Shown: positions 33,056-42,780 of the stretch, in pieces
Numbering within the stretch: the first letter of the stretch is position 1
How the letters are laid out: the number at the start of each line of letters is the position of its first letter
Assembly (NCBI GenBank): GCA_963677375.2
Contig: OY782042.2
Coordinates: forward strand, 62,001 to 126,000
Direction of reading: 5' to 3'
DNA length: 64,000 bases
DNA from: Pseudaeromonas sp963677375
GTDB lineage: Bacteria > Pseudomonadota > Gammaproteobacteria > Enterobacterales > Aeromonadaceae
Program-made: the position numbers and the translations under genes
The notes under the pieces: generated by a model
The model's input: only the letters and a program-made list of their open reading frames with translations
Told to the model about the DNA's origin: nothing
The model's database searches: none

Positions 33056-35428
33056 ATGAAAAATGGATTTGCAATTTCTTTTCTGGTTGCGTGTCTTTGT
33101 GCTCCGGCAGCGCAGGCGCAAATCTACGAGCTGGCCTTCACCGATACGAACAACGCGACGGTGGTCAAATCACCCTCGCTGTCATGGTACAACCCGAAAG
33201 GCACGATCACGGTGACACACATCGCCGGGCTGGATCGGAAGGTAAAACTGGAGCTGCTCCAGGGGACAACAGTGGTTAACACCCAGACGAGCGCGTTATT
33301 GACGGTAGCGAACCGGATCACGGCGAGCGATGGGCAAGCGTTCTATGGGGTCAAATTCACGCTACCAGCACCGGCGGACAGCAACTACATCCTGCGCTCG
33401 ACGGTGTTCGATGTGAATGGCGTGCAGGTTTCGAGCAATAGCTACGCCTTCAATATCGACACCGCACCACCGACCATTACTGGTGATTTTACCTTTGCCC
33501 GTGGTGGATGGAGCTATGGCTTTATTGATTGCTTTGGCCCCGACAACATTGGTAACACCATTTCTATCACGGGAATCACAGATGCCGCCTCCGGTTTGGC
33601 ATCTGCCAAGTATGTGGTTATCGATGCCCAAGGTGTTGAGCGGACAAGTTCGGTCAACATGACATCAAACTCACCGGCAAGTATCACTATCGGTACATCT
33701 CAAGCCTCTGCCGCGTCACTGGCTCCTATTAATCAGCAGGAATACGATATTGGTGTCAGAGTCTACGACTCCGCCGGGAACGTAGCCTTGAAGACGCGGA
33801 AAAGTAAGATAGATAGAGCCTTACCGCCCATTGCCGTCGAGGTCTGGAATAGCGCCCTATCTACCTGGCAGCCATATGCAACATCAACCTCTTATGAAAA
33901 TCCGATAAAAGCCCGAGTTAAATTTTCGAAAACCAGCTTTACCTCGGTGAATGGTACGACTTACGGATATCCATTCGGATATACCAACTCCGATGCAAAT
34001 AGCGCATATATTGAGTTCTCTGCTGCGGTTCCTTCTGGGAGTGCTTCATATATGAACTTTCAAACCTACGCGGGCGCGTACCAAAACTTCTATTACACCG
34101 CGTTCAATAACACTGTCACCCTGGCTGGGAGCGCAGAGCGTGGGCCTGAATATGTATCTTCTCGGTTCGGTCTAGCCAGTGAACCCGGGGTTATGCGAAA
34201 TGGCAGTGGCATGAATTTGAGCCACCCCGATACATTTGACCGCTACGAAGCCACAGTTGAGTCGCGAACATACGACCAAGTCGTATCAATGAATGGAAAG
34301 ACATGTAATATCCCGGCGGGCAGTACGTCCTGCACGTTAAATCCTGGATATAGCGTCACCGCTGGCCGCGGTTATGCGCCATTAACGCTATCAATCCGAA
34401 ATGCAGCAAATACGATCGGTATGACCCCAACGTATCTCTACATCTACTGGGATATGAACAAGCCGGTAATCGATTCCTTCGATATCAACCCTGCGACGAA
34501 GCGAGCCAATCTGCGCGTAATAGACAACGACCGGATAAACAACTGGCAACTCAGCATGTGGGACACTGGGACGTTCAGCGTGGTAGCTCAAAATAGTGGA
34601 GGCACAACAACCAGTCTCCCATTGGCCCGTTCTGTGGATGAGGACTTCAAAACCAAGTATCGAGAGTTCAATTACGCAGCCCTTGCTGATGGCGTTTACT
34701 CATTGACGGCAACCGCCACGGATACCTACGGCAATAAAGCTGAGTCATCTCCGATCACGGGCATCGTAATTGATAACACGGCGCCGGCCATCGCATTCAA
34801 CTACAACGGTGCTGCGGTACCAGCGAGCATCAACAAAATCACCGATCTGCGGGTAATCCTGACAGACACAGTCGATTCGGCGCCGCTAGTGACGGCTATG
34901 ACGTTGGCTGGTGGCCCCATCAATGACGCTCTGCAATTGGGCTTCTCCAAACAGTCAAATGGCTGGGCGCCGGAGGTGCCTCGGATGTTCCCGACGCTGG
35001 AGGCAGGGCAAGAATACACGCTGACTGTCACCGCGAAGGACGCGCAAGGGAACAGCACCACTAAAATCCAGAAGTTCGGTCTGACGCCCGCTAACCTGGT
35101 GTCGCTGGCAGACATTAAGACGTTCGCAGTGGCGCAGAGCCTCAAGGACAAGTCGGATGTGCCGTTGGCGCTGGTGAGGTTCAAGGGGGCACTGACGGAC
35201 GGCCAAACGCAGAGTCGAGGCAACCAGTCAGGTTACATTACCCTGCGTTCAGACTCGGCGTTTGCGGTGATATTTAATGGCTTAACGGTGCAGCCTGGAG
35301 AGACGAAGGATGTGGTGATCCCGCTGGACGCAACCGGCCAGGCGAGCCTACCAATTTACCCTGCGACCTCCGGGGTGGCAGGAAAGAGCAGCTACATGAT
35401 CGACATACCTCAGCTGACTGTGAACTGA
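33056..35428 (+). CDS. secreted Ig-like multi-domain protein (mosaic copy 1)
   Basis: 790 aa with signal peptide 1-22 (ending AQAQ) and GGAGG upstream. The N-terminal domain (about 23-140), seen also in its paralogue, may belong to the DUF4165 family; this name is from memory. The centre has Ig-like beta units (DTAPP-ITGD, SAGNVALK and similar). The C-terminal 171 residues are nearly identical to the paralogue, contain a module ending PATSGVAGKSSYMIDIP, and come from a 516-bp DNA block with about ten differences. The centre is unrelated in detail to the paralogue. Large Ig-like proteins occur in IncH plasmids, where they affect transfer or surface interaction; here that is inference. Confidence 0.75.
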   Translation: MKNGFAISFLVACLCAPAAQAQIYELAFTDTNNATVVKSPSLSWYNPKGTITVTHIAGLDRKVKLELLQGTTVVNTQTSALLTVANRITASDGQAFYGVKFTLPAPADSNYILRSTVFDVNGVQVSSNSYAFNIDTAPPTITGDFTFARGGWSYGFIDCFGPDNIGNTISITGITDAASGLASAKYVVIDAQGVERTSSVNMTSNSPASITIGTSQASAASLAPINQQEYDIGVRVYDSAGNVALKTRKSKIDRALPPIAVEVWNSALSTWQPYATSTSYENPIKARVKFSKTSFTSVNGTTYGYPFGYTNSDANSAYIEFSAAVPSGSASYMNFQTYAGAYQNFYYTAFNNTVTLAGSAERGPEYVSSRFGLASEPGVMRNGSGMNLSHPDTFDRYEATVESRTYDQVVSMNGKTCNIPAGSTSCTLNPGYSVTAGRGYAPLTLSIRNAANTIGMTPTYLYIYWDMNKPVIDSFDINPATKRANLRVIDNDRINNWQLSMWDTGTFSVVAQNSGGTTTSLPLARSVDEDFKTKYREFNYAALADGVYSLTATATDTYGNKAESSPITGIVIDNTAPAIAFNYNGAAVPASINKITDLRVILTDTVDSAPLVTAMTLAGGPINDALQLGFSKQSNGWAPEVPRMFPTLEAGQEYTLTVTAKDAQGNSTTKIQKFGLTPANLVSLADIKTFAVAQSLKDKSDVPLALVRFKGALTDGQTQSRGNQSGYITLRSDSAFAVIFNGLTVQPGETKDVVIPLDATGQASLPIYPATSGVAGKSSYMIDIPQLTVN
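33112..33361. repeat. N-terminal duplicated block, copy A
   Basis: 250 bp matching 51154-51403 without gaps, with roughly 15 differences by eye. It encodes the exported N-terminal domain shared by the two Ig-like paralogues. Confidence 0.85.
34913..35428. repeat. C-terminal duplicated block, copy A
   Basis: 516 bp matching 53030-53545 without gaps, with about ten differences. It includes the stop codon and ends abruptly there: the flanks on both sides diverge. Confidence 0.9.
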
Positions 35429-35510
35429 TAGTAACCAACCACCAATTACAAACAACAGGGTGAGGCTGGGAGATCGTGTCCAGCCCTTCCATCCGACAGT
35501 GGAGACGCTC

Positions 35511-35804
35511 ATGAGTGAACAACCTTACAAGATCCCATTCCGGCAAAACCAACCCGTCATCGTGCTGGGTGTAGAGGCCACTCAGCTTTTCGGCTCAATC
35601 ATCGTCGCAATTGGCCCGATGTTGATATTCCGCATGAACCTGCTAGGTATGGCTCTAGGCATCATCTATTGGGTCGCCTACTCCCGCTTGAGGGTGGATT
35701 CAGGCCTGCAAGGCGGGATCTTGCACAAGATATGGCGCCTTGGGTTGTGGGTCGATGGGAAAAAATACAAGTACGACCCGACACAGCCTGATCTATATAG
35801 TTAG
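35511..35804 (+). CDS. traL: conjugation pilus protein TraL
   Basis: 97 aa from the ATG with GGAGA upstream. Two transmembrane segments (about 20-38 and 42-60) and the TraL-type ending LGLWVDGKKYKYDPTQPDL. TraL is a small inner-membrane subunit of the F-type pilus assembly machinery. It is separated from traE, its usual neighbour in F, SXT and IncH. The short hairpin before it (GGCTGG/CCAGCC, about 35464-35487) may limit read-through from the Ig-like gene. Confidence 0.85.
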   Translation: MSEQPYKIPFRQNQPVIVLGVEATQLFGSIIVAIGPMLIFRMNLLGMALGIIYWVAYSRLRVDSGLQGGILHKIWRLGLWVDGKKYKYDPTQPDLYS

Positions 35805-35815
35805 CATAAACGATA

Positions 35816-35844
35816 TTGACTATCCCTGGCGGATTGTATAGCAT
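35816..35844 (+). promoter_or_regulatory. promoter of the LPP20-like lipoprotein gene with operator (site 11)
   Basis: TTGACT as -35; either TATAGC (15 bp) or TAGCAT (17 bp) as -10. TATCCCTGGCGGA (35821-35833) overlaps the last base of the -35 box and fills the spacer. Confidence 0.65.
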
Positions 35845-35877
35845 GAAAATGAAAACCAAATAATCATTGGAGATGCT

Positions 35878-36618
35878 ATGCGTAACCTGTCTTGTGCTGT
35901 GGCGATGTTGGGCGTTTTGCTTGCTGGGTGTGCAACCGAAGCCGAACGAATTACCAAAGATCAGCTGGCCGTTGAACAACTGCGCGATGAAGCCGCAGCC
36001 AAGGAGCGGGCAGAGCGGACGGAGAAAATGGAGGACTACTTAGATAAGGTGGTACCGGAATGGTTTCTGACTCCGCCGAAGATGGACGCCACCGGCATTT
36101 ATGGTGCAGGTACCGCGGCATCCAAGGACCTCGGGTTTGCCATCCGCAAGGCGAAGCTACAAGCGATTTATGATGCATCCAAAGTTATGAAGCAGGAGAT
36201 GTCAGGGCAAGAGCGATCTTTGCAGCGAGACCAAGGCAGCGAAGGGGATGTTGCTCAACGCACCGAGCTGCTGATTGATGCGCTGGTCGCTGAGGTTCCG
36301 GTATCAGGCTACGACATCGTGAAAAACAACGTGGTGGCGACGGACGGTCAGTACCATGTTTTTGTACTGGCAAAGCTGCCGTTTGATGAGTTCAACCAGG
36401 TGCTCCGGAACAGCAAGGACGGCCTCAAGGGGGAGTTTGATGACGCCTTCAATCAGCTTGAGCGCCGCATTAAGGACAAAAAGGCCAATGAAGCCTCCAT
36501 TCAAATCCAGCAACCGGTCACCGCTCCGGCAGGACTCCAAGCGACCAGTCAGGCGCCTGTCAATGCACAAGCAAATGCCGAAGCTGCGCTCATGAAGCTG
36601 CTGCAAACTCAGCAATAA
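35878..36618 (+). CDS. lipoprotein, LPP20-like
   Basis: 246 aa, with lipobox LLAGC (Cys18). A charged coiled stretch (about 25-55) leads to an LPP20-like domain: GIYGAGTAASKDLGFAIRKAKLQAIYDASK and later VVATDGQYHVFVLAKLP. LPP20-type proteins are outer-membrane lipoproteins of mostly unknown function. The C-terminal Gln/Ala-rich tail is low in complexity. Its own operator-bearing promoter (site 11) and a strong terminator bound it. Confidence 0.75.
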   Translation: MRNLSCAVAMLGVLLAGCATEAERITKDQLAVEQLRDEAAAKERAERTEKMEDYLDKVVPEWFLTPPKMDATGIYGAGTAASKDLGFAIRKAKLQAIYDASKVMKQEMSGQERSLQRDQGSEGDVAQRTELLIDALVAEVPVSGYDIVKNNVVATDGQYHVFVLAKLPFDEFNQVLRNSKDGLKGEFDDAFNQLERRIKDKKANEASIQIQQPVTAPAGLQATSQAPVNAQANAEAALMKLLQTQQ

Positions 36619-36639
36619 ACACCAAAATCTGTACCCCAT

Positions 36640-36664
36640 CCCGCCATCTCGGCGGGTTTTTTTT
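36640..36664 (+). terminator. terminator of the LPP20-like gene
   Basis: CCCGCC, ATCTC loop, GGCGGG, then eight T. Confidence 0.92.
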
Positions 36665-36674
36665 GAGGTATAAA

Positions 36675-37187
36675 ATGAAAGGCGTTACCCATCAGTTGTT
36701 CGCAACATCCTGCGTCGGCCTGGCGCTTTCCTCTGGGCTTTACGAGCAGTCATTGCTGTTCGCGTTTCCTGTGGCAGCCGCTGGGGCGCTGCTTCCGGAC
36801 ATGGATGACCCTCGCTCCAAACTTGGCCGCAAGTTGGGACCCATCTCCGAGTTGATCAATCAGTTCGCAGGCCATCGGCACTTCTTTCACTCTCTGCCAT
36901 TTCTGGCCGCTGTCGCTTGGCTCGCTTGGATGATCAACCAGCAGTTACCCATCGTGCCGGAGAACCTTTGGTTGTCCTTCGTTATTGGTGTTGGCTCTCA
37001 CTTGCTTGGGGATATGTTTTTTGGTCGGACTGGAGTCCGTCTTTTTTGGCCAATGACAACCCGGATCCGGTTATTGCCCGAGTGTTGGAGTGTAGGAGGG
37101 TTCCATGAGATCGTGTTCAACCTTTGCTGCCTGGCCGCAACAGCCCTGTTTTCCGGGGTGATTGGCTCATCTTTTAGTTTTTCTTGA
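36675..37187 (+). CDS. YdjM-like membrane-bound metal-dependent hydrolase
   Basis: 170 aa from the ATG with GAGG upstream. The N-terminal pattern HQLFATSCVGLALSS, then GALLPDMDDPRSKLGRKL and GHRHFFHSLPF are the Asp/His motifs of the YdjM/DUF457 inner-membrane hydrolase family. Several transmembrane helices; Asp and His residues would bind metal. The true substrate is unknown. It starts just beyond the previous terminator, so it must have its own promoter or be read through it. Confidence 0.8.
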   Translation: MKGVTHQLFATSCVGLALSSGLYEQSLLFAFPVAAAGALLPDMDDPRSKLGRKLGPISELINQFAGHRHFFHSLPFLAAVAWLAWMINQQLPIVPENLWLSFVIGVGSHLLGDMFFGRTGVRLFWPMTTRIRLLPECWSVGGFHEIVFNLCCLAATALFSGVIGSSFSFS

Positions 37188-37259
37188 CAATCCAATCACA
37201 TTCGATACGGAACTGGCGTAAGCCTTTGTGGTCGTGTAACATGCAAATGCGGGGTAATC

Positions 37260-37272
37260 TATCCCATACGGA
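37260..37272 (+). promoter_or_regulatory. operator upstream of the 1,397-aa Ig-like protein (site 12)
   Basis: TATCCCATACGGA followed by TTATATATATC, which probably serves as the -10 region; no clear -35 box is seen. A second partial match, TTCGATACGGAAC, lies about 60 bp upstream. Confidence 0.7.
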
Positions 37273-37338
37273 TTATATATATCAAAAAAGGTTCAGTGTC
37301 GCAGTCTGACATCGAGAGCGCACCTATCGGAGGGGAAC

Positions 37339-40300
37339 GTGGAGCATAAAACAACGAAAGTTGCGGGGATCGTGATAGCGGTTTTGTCTGCTCAAGCGGC
37401 GGCGTCATCCATGACTGTGACTGGCGTACTGGAGACTAAAATCCCAACGCTGACAGCTACGCCCCAAGGAACCCTCTATGAGGGTGTAAAAAACTCTGTC
37501 GTGACACTCACGCCCGAAGAGTCGCTTTGCAAGATCCTATTTTCATCCTCAGCCTCGGCGCCAGCTGGCAGCCTTGGTTGTTACGCCGCCATATCCTCCA
37601 TCCCCGCAGGGATGGCCTTGGATGCCAGTGCCGGCACCCTATCTGGATTCACCACAGCCAAAGGCAATCTGACGGTTCCCTATGTGCTGACCTATTTATC
37701 CGGCAGCGCAAAAACACCGGTTCAGGTCGGCAGCGGCAATCTAACGTTCCGAGTTGAACCCGTTACTGCACCCAAAATTACATCCATGCAATCGAAGTTC
37801 GATGAGGGCTGGTCTGCCGGCTACTCAGCTGATATTCACAAGAGGCAGACAGCGGGGGCGCTACGGGTGATTGGCGAGGCACGCCCATTCACTCAAATCG
37901 TTGAGATCGAGAATTTTGGCACCTGCACGATCCCGGAAGGGGCGACGCAGTGCGACATCACAACAACTCAAATGTTGGCCCTCGAAGGCTCTGCTGTGAC
38001 CGGCAACAGCACTTTCCCAGTCTCAGCTAACTCAAGTAATAGCTACTTTGCCAACTTCGTGACCTCGTTCCTAATGCGCTGGGACTTCCGTCCGCCAGTT
38101 GTCAGCAATGTAGAGGAGGGCAACAGCGAATCCCCACTCGACACCATCGGCACCAAGGCGGGTGCTCAAGCTATTCCTTACGGGCATCTCGCGGCCTTGG
38201 TGACATCTCCTCACTACGCCATCACGACCAGCAACTGGTGGAAACCCAGCAAGACCGAGATGACCCTGAAACTAGATCCAGAGTCTTCCCGCACGCCAGA
38301 TCTGGTTTACAACGATGTGACCCTGTTAAGCCTGCGCGATTACACCAACAGTAAGGGCTCTATCTCGGTTGATCCAAACAGCGCATACACACAAACCGGC
38401 GCTGACGAGTTCCTTTTCGATTTTGACTTGAGCGATGTGCAGGACGGCGACTTCCTGGCAACTATAACGGCGGTCGATCAGTACGGGAATAGCAGCACCA
38501 CAAGCAACCGGAAGGTAACACTGAATCGGCATTCACCGAAGGTTGGCTTCTTTAGTAAGAAGCTCGATGCCGTATCTGAAAATTCGACCGTGTTCTTCTT
38601 CAAGGACATGGTGATCGGCGCATGGAATGGCTATTCCAACGGGCTGGGGAGTGTAACCGCTTCTCTGAACGGCATGGATGTGCCACTGACCCAGACCGGA
38701 ACTGCGGGCGTCTACACCATTACCGCTCAGCCAGACACCTCGGCGTTAGTCGCAGGCCAGGCCTATCCGTTTGTCATCAAGGCAACTGATTCTCTTGGTC
38801 GCACCACGACAAAGACTATCAGTATCACCTGGGCTGACGCTGATTTAGCAATGACCAGCTCACCTGCAAATCCGGTGCAGTTCACACAGCAAACGAAAGT
38901 CACGATCAAGCAGTCAGGCGCTTATCGCTGCCCACTGTCATACAGCGCAGCCGAAGCGGCAGACCGAGCCAAACTTGAGAACAAAATCGTCTGTCATGCA
39001 GAGTGGACAAAGCTGCCAGCTGATATGGCTTTCAGTGTCGATTTGACCGGTAACGCTTCGATTATCGGTTACATCAATGAGGATATTGCTGAATTTCGTT
39101 ACACCCTGTATGCGCACAGTCCAGATGGTGATTCCGTTAAGGTTCGTGAAGGCGGCATGGACGTAATCCCTAAACTGGCCGTTGCTCCGACCATCAAGTT
39201 TGGCGGGAAGCGGATGCAGGGCGACCACGGGTTGATGCTAGACACCAGGGGCGGTTCTGCCGGCTATGCTACCGTGACATCATCTCCCGGTGAGCTGATT
39301 GTTTCCATGGTAAGCGACGGACTGATAAACAAGAGCACGACAGTGCGCCAGCGCGCATCGTCAGGGTCCGATGTTGGTCGCAACACAACCTACATCAAGG
39401 TGCCAGCAGGCGACATCTGGACGGTTCGTCCAATCACTGTCGGCGCCAAGTATGCACGATCCAGCAAGTTCCTGACGCAAGAGATCGTGAATGTCTATAT
39501 GGTTCCCACCAAAAACCTGCGCATGAACATGGAGCGAATTGGGAAGGAGCTGGCTGATACGACCACAGCCAAGGTCAAGGTGACGGTTGGGGTGCCTAAC
39601 TCCGATGGCAACCTGACCTATGACAGCGCCGCGCATGGCGAATGGATGGTACACCTCATCCAGGAAGTCTCCACCAAGGGCGAGGCAGGCAAGATAACAA
39701 AGAGCACCAAGCGCCTTACCCAGGATGTAAAAACAGATTCCTCTGGAACCGCCTATCTCGAGTTCGACCCTACGGTTGTCGAAGGAGACAGTGTGGCCTA
39801 TCAGGCTATTGCCTCCGTTATAAGCCCAATCCCCGATTTCGTCCTGCAACTCAAGTCTCGGCAGGCAAGGGTTGTGATGATTAAGGGTGAAGCGATTGAT
39901 GGAACCTTGTCCAACGAAACTGTAGTTGATCGTGTTCCACTCAAGGCCTCGTTGACGGTGAAGCCCGCCAGTAAGGATGACGGTGACGCATTGGGCGAAA
40001 TCGTCTGGCAAATGCGGTCGGGTGATAGCGGTCAATGGCAAAATATTGAAGGTGCCTTGAGTCGCAAGACCTATAACTTCGAATCCAAAACTGTCGGTAA
40101 ATGGCAGGTGCGGGCCATGCTGACCAACCGTTTGACGGGCATCACCAAGCCTACCAGTACCGCAACGCTGGTGGCTTACGACCGCCCATCCATCGAGATC
40201 AAGCAAGATCGCGTGGTAGTTCAAGGACAAGAGATCCCCGTCCATTTGCAATACGAAGACGGGACATTAATTGGCGCCAATGACCTAAACATTCAGTGGT

Positions 40301-41532
40301 CAGTTGACGGGATTACATGGGCCGATGGCGATGTGAGCGCAAAGATCCTTCCGGATTCCAAGGCGATGAAAATCTACGCTCGAGCTCAATTTGCTGATAC
40401 GCAGAATGAGGCCGACACTGAGAGCTGGGTGTCAGACAAGATCAGCGCTCGCGTGATCCGCCCAGAAAAAATTACGGTGAAGGTGTCTGGACCATCGAAA
40501 GCGGAGACTGGCAAGCCGTTTACTATTTCAGGTCGTCATGATGATGATTACTCATCAGTCCAGGATGCGGCCTATATCGAAGAGTGGACGTTACCGGACG
40601 GAACCACGCAACGCGGATCATCAGTTACTTGGTCGAGCTTAGAAGAAAACGCCGACCTGAAATTCACATATAGCGTCTGGCTGGATGGGTTTGAGGAGCA
40701 AACCAAAAACACCATGACACACACAGTCAAGACCTGGGGATACAAGTTCCCCGAAGTAACAGGCGGGACGAAGCAGGGCTTCAAGTTGGCTCCTACCGAA
40801 ATCCAGGTCTACAGCACCACGAAATATCCTGTGTTCGATGGTGTTACTTACGAGCTGGTCTTTGATGCCGACCCAGGCATTGAAATCATCAGTGTGGATA
40901 AGACCAAGATGGTCGGCAAGATCACTAAGGCCGGTACCTACAACGTTCGGATGACCGTCAAGGATAACCGTGGCAATAACGAGACGAAAGAGTTCATCTT
41001 TGCCGCCGACGAGGCATTGCCGATGGTGCTCAATGTCGAGCAAAAGCCAAGCAACAAGTTCTTGCGAGCCCCGCTGGATGTGTTGTTCAAGGTCGGGGTG
41101 CGACTTGACCACGACAAGGACAACGTCAAGAGCTACGAATGGACAGTAGATGGCACAAAGTTGACCGATGGGGTAAGTCGTGAGGTGGTCTCCAATCTGG
41201 CCGCCGGCGACCATGCAGTGCAGCTGGATGTGACCAGCGAATTTGGTCAACGTGGGACCTACGAGACAACTGTGCATGTCATACCTAACACGAAGCCGGT
41301 TTGTACCCCCGGGATTGATCAAACGGTCTCCACTTGGCGCGTGCGGGCGAATTGCCTCGACTCCGATGGGCGCATTCTGGCCTACCGGTGGGAAGTAGCC
41401 GGTTCTCCGGTGAGTGCATCATCCCCAACCATTTCGTTCAGTAAGTCCACCTATGAATCGCCGGTTGTGGTTAATGGTGTAGCTGTTGACGACTCAGGGG
41501 ACGAAACGCCTTTTAGCGTAACACTCCAATAA
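37339..41532 (+). CDS. giant secreted Ig-like repeat protein
   Basis: 1,397 aa, GTG start with GGAGGGG upstream and an N-terminal signal peptide (residues about 7-25). Serial Ig-like beta domains are visible throughout: WNGYSNGLGSVTASLNG, ITAVDQYGNSS, WQVRAMLTNR, NEADTESWVSD and a PKD-like end (YEWTVDGTKLTDG, ANCLDSDGRILAYRWEV). Proteins of this size and type appear on IncH plasmids and ICEs and are thought to act at the surface during mating or adhesion. Pairs of cysteines in the N-terminal half could form disulphides. Bounded by operator site 12 and a terminator. Confidence 0.8.
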   Translation: MEHKTTKVAGIVIAVLSAQAAASSMTVTGVLETKIPTLTATPQGTLYEGVKNSVVTLTPEESLCKILFSSSASAPAGSLGCYAAISSIPAGMALDASAGTLSGFTTAKGNLTVPYVLTYLSGSAKTPVQVGSGNLTFRVEPVTAPKITSMQSKFDEGWSAGYSADIHKRQTAGALRVIGEARPFTQIVEIENFGTCTIPEGATQCDITTTQMLALEGSAVTGNSTFPVSANSSNSYFANFVTSFLMRWDFRPPVVSNVEEGNSESPLDTIGTKAGAQAIPYGHLAALVTSPHYAITTSNWWKPSKTEMTLKLDPESSRTPDLVYNDVTLLSLRDYTNSKGSISVDPNSAYTQTGADEFLFDFDLSDVQDGDFLATITAVDQYGNSSTTSNRKVTLNRHSPKVGFFSKKLDAVSENSTVFFFKDMVIGAWNGYSNGLGSVTASLNGMDVPLTQTGTAGVYTITAQPDTSALVAGQAYPFVIKATDSLGRTTTKTISITWADADLAMTSSPANPVQFTQQTKVTIKQSGAYRCPLSYSAAEAADRAKLENKIVCHAEWTKLPADMAFSVDLTGNASIIGYINEDIAEFRYTLYAHSPDGDSVKVREGGMDVIPKLAVAPTIKFGGKRMQGDHGLMLDTRGGSAGYATVTSSPGELIVSMVSDGLINKSTTVRQRASSGSDVGRNTTYIKVPAGDIWTVRPITVGAKYARSSKFLTQEIVNVYMVPTKNLRMNMERIGKELADTTTAKVKVTVGVPNSDGNLTYDSAAHGEWMVHLIQEVSTKGEAGKITKSTKRLTQDVKTDSSGTAYLEFDPTVVEGDSVAYQAIASVISPIPDFVLQLKSRQARVVMIKGEAIDGTLSNETVVDRVPLKASLTVKPASKDDGDALGEIVWQMRSGDSGQWQNIEGALSRKTYNFESKTVGKWQVRAMLTNRLTGITKPTSTATLVAYDRPSIEIKQDRVVVQGQEIPVHLQYEDGTLIGANDLNIQWSVDGITWADGDVSAKILPDSKAMKIYARAQFADTQNEADTESWVSDKISARVIRPEKITVKVSGPSKAETGKPFTISGRHDDDYSSVQDAAYIEEWTLPDGTTQRGSSVTWSSLEENADLKFTYSVWLDGFEEQTKNTMTHTVKTWGYKFPEVTGGTKQGFKLAPTEIQVYSTTKYPVFDGVTYELVFDADPGIEIISVDKTKMVGKITKAGTYNVRMTVKDNRGNNETKEFIFAADEALPMVLNVEQKPSNKFLRAPLDVLFKVGVRLDHDKDNVKSYEWTVDGTKLTDGVSREVVSNLAAGDHAVQLDVTSEFGQRGTYETTVHVIPNTKPVCTPGIDQTVSTWRVRANCLDSDGRILAYRWEVAGSPVSASSPTISFSKSTYESPVVVNGVAVDDSGDETPFSVTLQ

Positions 41533-41537
41533 ACCAG

Positions 41538-41565
41538 AAGGGGCGCTAAGCCCCTTCGTTCTTTT
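41538..41565 (+). terminator. terminator after the giant Ig-like gene
   Basis: AAGGGGC, GCTAA loop, GCCCCTT, then CGTTCTTTT, just after the stop. Confidence 0.85.
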
Positions 41566-41595
41566 GGCTGATTGTCGGCTTTCGCTGGGGGGGCA

Positions 41596-42171
41596 ATGTT
41601 CAAGTCAGTTATGCGCTTCTTGCTGGGTGTGGGTGTTCAGTCGGAAGGCGAGCCTTTGCCTGCGCCATCCCGCAAACGAGATCTAAATATTCCCGGCGCC
41701 ACCGAAGGGCTATGGACAGATCTACCCACCCCTCATGTGGTGCTTTTTTTGGATTTTGATGGGGTTCTGCACCGGTGCGCGAATGACTCATTGGAGCATG
41801 TGCCATTGCTAGAACAAGTCTTGGAGGAGTGCCCTCATCTCTACCTGGTAGTTTCCAGCGACTGGCGCCGGACATGCAGCATTGCCTACCTACAGTCGGT
41901 TTTTAGCCCAGCGTATCGCCGTAGAGTGATCGGCGCAACCGCGGTTTTGGGGTCATCGATTTCAGGCCACATTCGCCAGGATGAGTGCGAGTTGTTTGCG
42001 GCGGAGCATAATATTCAGGCGTTCATGTGCGTAGACGACGAAGCGCGGTTGTTTTCAATCAACTGGCCCAAGCTGATCAAGACAGACTATTACACCGGAT
42101 TGACGGATGGAGAGGCATTCGCCATTTCTCGCAGGTATGCCGTTTTAATCAACCGTCGCACACTCCCATAG
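41596..42171 (+). CDS. HAD-superfamily protein
   Basis: 191 aa from the ATG with GGGGGGG upstream. HAD motif I DFDGVL at 53-58, then VVSSDWR (motif II position) and a later D-rich stretch VDDEARLF. The pattern resembles the HAD domain of Swiss-army-knife RNA-repair-type proteins, which are nucleotide or nucleic-acid phosphatases. No neighbour explains its role. It lies between the Ig-like gene and the pilin peptidase. Confidence 0.75.
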   Translation: MFKSVMRFLLGVGVQSEGEPLPAPSRKRDLNIPGATEGLWTDLPTPHVVLFLDFDGVLHRCANDSLEHVPLLEQVLEECPHLYLVVSSDWRRTCSIAYLQSVFSPAYRRRVIGATAVLGSSISGHIRQDECELFAAEHNIQAFMCVDDEARLFSINWPKLIKTDYYTGLTDGEAFAISRRYAVLINRRTLP

Positions 42172-42228
42172 AGGTAAGGCGTAGCTTTTTGTGGCTCAAT
42201 GCTGATTGCTCATATATGATTGCTTTTA

Positions 42229-42245
42229 TCTGTATGGGATATAAT
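42229..42245 (+). promoter_or_regulatory. promoter of trhP-trbC/traW-traU-traN with operator (site 13)
   Basis: The element (complement TATCCCATACAGA, 42229-42241) runs directly into a perfect -10 TATAAT (42240-42245). The -35 box is weak (ATTGCT at 15 bp or TGATTG at 17 bp). The start codon is 14 bp further downstream. Confidence 0.7.
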
Positions 42246-42258
42246 AGATTGAAACTCG

Positions 42259-42780
42259 ATGAAGTTAGTCACTGTTTCAGCCGTCACTCGCGAAAACATC
42301 AAGATCTTCACCTTGCTGCTGATTTCAGGCGCCGTGGGGTTGGGTCTGTTTATGCGCTGCTTTACCTTGGGCTTACCTTCCGCTCAGTTCTCAGGTTGTC
42401 TCTCCTATGATGTGTTCCTGGTCTCGAAGATTGACTCCACGGTTAAGCGGGGAGGTATTTACGCAGTCACCTTGGACCGACCTCTGCTTGGGAAGATTTC
42501 GGCGGGCGCCAAGCTCATCAAGATAGTCGCCGCAGTCGGTGGAGATACCGTGCGTATCGAGAGCGACGGAGTGTGGGTGAACGAGACGACCTTCTATCCA
42601 GTGCCACTAGATGTCGTAGTAAGACATAGACACCTAAACCCTGCACAAGTGAAAAAGACCTTCACGGTTCCTCTCGGGGAGCTGTTCTTATTAGGCAACA
42701 CTCCCATCTCTTATGACTCTCGATTCTGGGGCACCATCAATGAAAAAAACGTTATTGGCCGGGCTTTTGTGCTGTTTTAG
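42259..42780 (+). CDS. TrhP/TraF-type signal peptidase (S26) for pilin processing
   Basis: 173 aa. One N-terminal transmembrane segment (about 17-33), a catalytic Ser at about 49 (CLSYD), Lys at about 88 (KLIKIVAAVGGD), and the box E pattern GNTPISYDSRFWG. This is the S26 family of conjugation peptidases, which in IncH (TrhP) and RP4 (TraF) processes and cyclises the pilin. The order peptidase-TraW-TraU-TraN matches the R27 order trhP-trhW-trhU-trhN. The next gene overlaps by 41 bp. Confidence 0.88.
   Translation: MKLVTVSAVTRENIKIFTLLLISGAVGLGLFMRCFTLGLPSAQFSGCLSYDVFLVSKIDSTVKRGGIYAVTLDRPLLGKISAGAKLIKIVAAVGGDTVRIESDGVWVNETTFYPVPLDVVVRHRHLNPAQVKKTFTVPLGELFLLGNTPISYDSRFWGTINEKNVIGRAFVLF

Noticed and set aside
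39361..40251. 296-aa minus-strand frame inside the giant Ig-like gene
   Set aside because: Wholly antisense to a gene with clear Ig-like domains. No ribosome site and no recognisable domain.
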